Positions 62,842 to 64,000 of a stretch of DNA of 64,000 nucleotides are shown one piece after another. Under the pieces are notes generated by a model, which ran no database searches, was not told the origin of the DNA, and saw only the letters and a program-made list of their open reading frames with translations. Both the position numbers and the translations under genes were made by a program. The DNA comes from Streptomyces sp. HNM0575 (lineage in GTDB: Bacteria > Actinomycetota > Actinomycetes > Streptomycetales > Streptomycetaceae): the NCBI RefSeq assembly GCF_012726265.1, contig NZ_JAASAG010000004.1:434001-498000 (forward strand). The letters run 5' to 3'. Within the stretch, counting starts at the first letter, position 1. Every line of letters begins with the position of its first letter.

Positions 62842-63744
62842 TCAGGGCTTGACGCCGGCCTTCTTGCCCTCGTCCGTCGCCGCGTGCCAAAGGCCCATCT
62901 TGCCCTGACCGTTGATGTCACCGGGCTTCTTGTCGCCCTTGAACCAGTACATCGGCCAGCAGTCGACCGACAGCTGCTTCGTGCCGTCGGCACGCTTGTA
63001 CGTGCTGAGCAGCTTCGGGTTGACGCCGCTGACCTTGTCCTTCTCGACGGCCTTCGCGGGCACCCACATCTTCAGGCAGTCGCCGTTGCAGTTGGACTTC
63101 ATCGGCCACGCCGAGTCCTTGTCGAACCGGTAGAGCGTGTGGCCCTTGGCGTCGGCCAGCACCTTGCCGAGCTCCGGGTTCTCGACCGCCTTGAGCTGCT
63201 TGGTGTTTCGCATGCTGGCCTTGCCGCCGTCGGGGGCGAGGGCGTTCCACATCCCCTTGACGCCGTGTCCCTCGACGTCGCCGGGCTTCTTGTCCTCCGT
63301 GAACCGGTAGGCCGGCCAGCCGCCGACGGTCAGCTGCCAGGAGCCGTCGCTGCGCTTGACCTTGCCGATGTCCTCCTTGGCGATGCCGGAGCCGGTGCCG
63401 GCCTTCGCGCCCTTCGCCGGCACCGGGGTCCACATCTTCTCGCAGTCGCCGTTGCAGTTGGACTGGGACGGGGAGGCGGTGTCCTCGTCGTAGCGGTACA
63501 GCGTCCAGCCCTTGGAGTCGGTGACCACGTCGCCGAGCTTCTCGTTGGGTTTCACCTCCAGCGAGCCCGCCGGGGCCTTCTTGCCGGTCTCGGCCGAGCC
63601 GCCGCCGTTGTTGTTGTCGGCTGCCTGCCCTGCCGGCTTGATCTTCTGCCCGGAGTAGTCATTGCCCGTGGAACCGCAGCCCGTAGCGAACATCGCCACG
63701 ACGATCGCGGTCCCGATCAGAGCCACGTGACGCTGCTTCCTCAT
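62842..63744 (-). CDS. SCO0930-type lipoprotein with Y-x4-D repeats
   Basis: A 300-residue lipoprotein. The signal MRKQRHVALIGTAIVVAMFA leads to the lipobox FATGC, so residue 23 is the lipidated Cys. Two tandem modules follow, each with two Y-x4-D elements (YRYDED, YRFTED, YRFDKD, YWFKGD) and a Cys pair in SNCNGDCEKMW or SNCNGDCLKMW. This is the repeat family sometimes called secreted repeat of unknown function. The conserved Cys and Asp residues suggest disulfides or metal binding on the cell surface. The function is unknown. It is the last gene in the window, with GGGAGCGG ahead of its ATG. Confidence 0.85.
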   Translation of the reverse strand: MRKQRHVALIGTAIVVAMFATGCGSTGNDYSGQKIKPAGQAADNNNGGGSAETGKKAPAGSLEVKPNEKLGDVVTDSKGWTLYRYDEDTASPSQSNCNGDCEKMWTPVPAKGAKAGTGSGIAKEDIGKVKRSDGSWQLTVGGWPAYRFTEDKKPGDVEGHGVKGMWNALAPDGGKASMRNTKQLKAVENPELGKVLADAKGHTLYRFDKDSAWPMKSNCNGDCLKMWVPAKAVEKDKVSGVNPKLLSTYKRADGTKQLSVDCWPMYWFKGDKKPGDINGQGKMGLWHAATDEGKKAGVKP

Positions 63745-64000
63745 GACCGCTCCCTCAGTGCTCGATATGTGTGGCTGGCATGTGAGTGTGGTGCAGGAGG
63801 GTTTCAGGCGGCGGAAAGTTGTCCGATCGTGCCAAACGGCAGGGTTCCGCCATGACGGCGAATGTGCTGGCGGGTGAACTCCCCGCGTCCCGCCGCCGGT
63901 TGAGGCCGTAAGAGCCTCCCCGGCCGCGCTTGCGGAACCGCTACCGAAGCCCCCGCGCGAGCGCTTGCCGAGCGGCGTACGGGCACCCGGAAGCGAGCAG
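63745..64000. other. Non-coding end of the window
   Basis: 256 bases upstream of the lipoprotein gene. Only short frames occur, none with coding character or a ribosome-binding site. I see no clear -35/-10 pair; the lipoprotein promoter is probably here and may use an alternative sigma factor. Confidence 0.4.

Overview
The window is a chromosomal segment of a streptomycete or close relative. GC content is very high with G/C-biased third positions, GTG starts are frequent (one TTG), genes overlap through ATGA/GTGA junctions, and several promoters sit 7-8 bases ahead of a start codon, as expected for leaderless mRNAs. Family content (DUF6421, DUF5134, an SCO0930-type lipoprotein, GuaB1, Tat-exported hydrolases, a DasR-like chitinase promoter) also points to Streptomyces. 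I see no rRNA, tRNA, CRISPR array, prophage or insertion sequence.

Layout. 1-17 kb holds housekeeping and conserved genes: a truncated PlsC acyltransferase; a leftward set (hydrolase, DUF6421, SDR, threonine aldolase); GDPD phosphodiesterase, GNAT, VOC, DUF5134, M56 peptidase, PAP2 phosphatase, a hypothetical protein, TetR, an Asp-box protein, uracil-DNA glycosylase, an N-acetylglucosamine-kinase-like protein, a chelatase-fold protein lacking the usual histidines, a lactonase and a HAD hydrolase. 18.5-28.9 kb is a catabolic cluster: CitE-type lyase, class III CoA-transferase, MaoC hydratase, acyl-CoA dehydrogenase, LLM oxidoreductase, a three-part TRAP transporter and an MmgE/PrpD protein, with a divergent IclR regulator. 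Its content matches what is needed to import and degrade itaconate or a related branched dicarboxylate.

29-31 kb carries a GH18 chitinase under a DasR-like site, a YjbQ protein and a possible 19-residue peptide gene. 31-49 kb is an L-rhamnose utilisation locus: LacI regulator, sugar ABC transporter (rhaTPQS), Tat-exported alpha-L-rhamnosidase, rhamnose isomerase, bifunctional aldolase/dehydrogenase, rhamnulokinase and lutABC. The gene order runs from extracellular rhamnoside to pyruvate. Three promoters share one -35/-10/operator layout that probably defines the LacI regulon. A remnant of the rhamnose mutarotase gene rhaM lies between rhaS and lacI.

49-55 kb has an ABC ATPase, a questin-oxidase-like protein, a macro-domain deacetylase, a NamZ-type exo-muramidase and GuaB1. 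55-62 kb is a second lactate/glycolate system: a GntR regulator and the operon glcD-glcE-glcF-lctP, whose promoter carries two copies of a motif also found just downstream of the regulator's own promoter. The window ends with a lipoprotein carrying four Y-x4-D repeats. Short tandem repeats with 6-27 base units recur in intergenic DNA and protein tails throughout.
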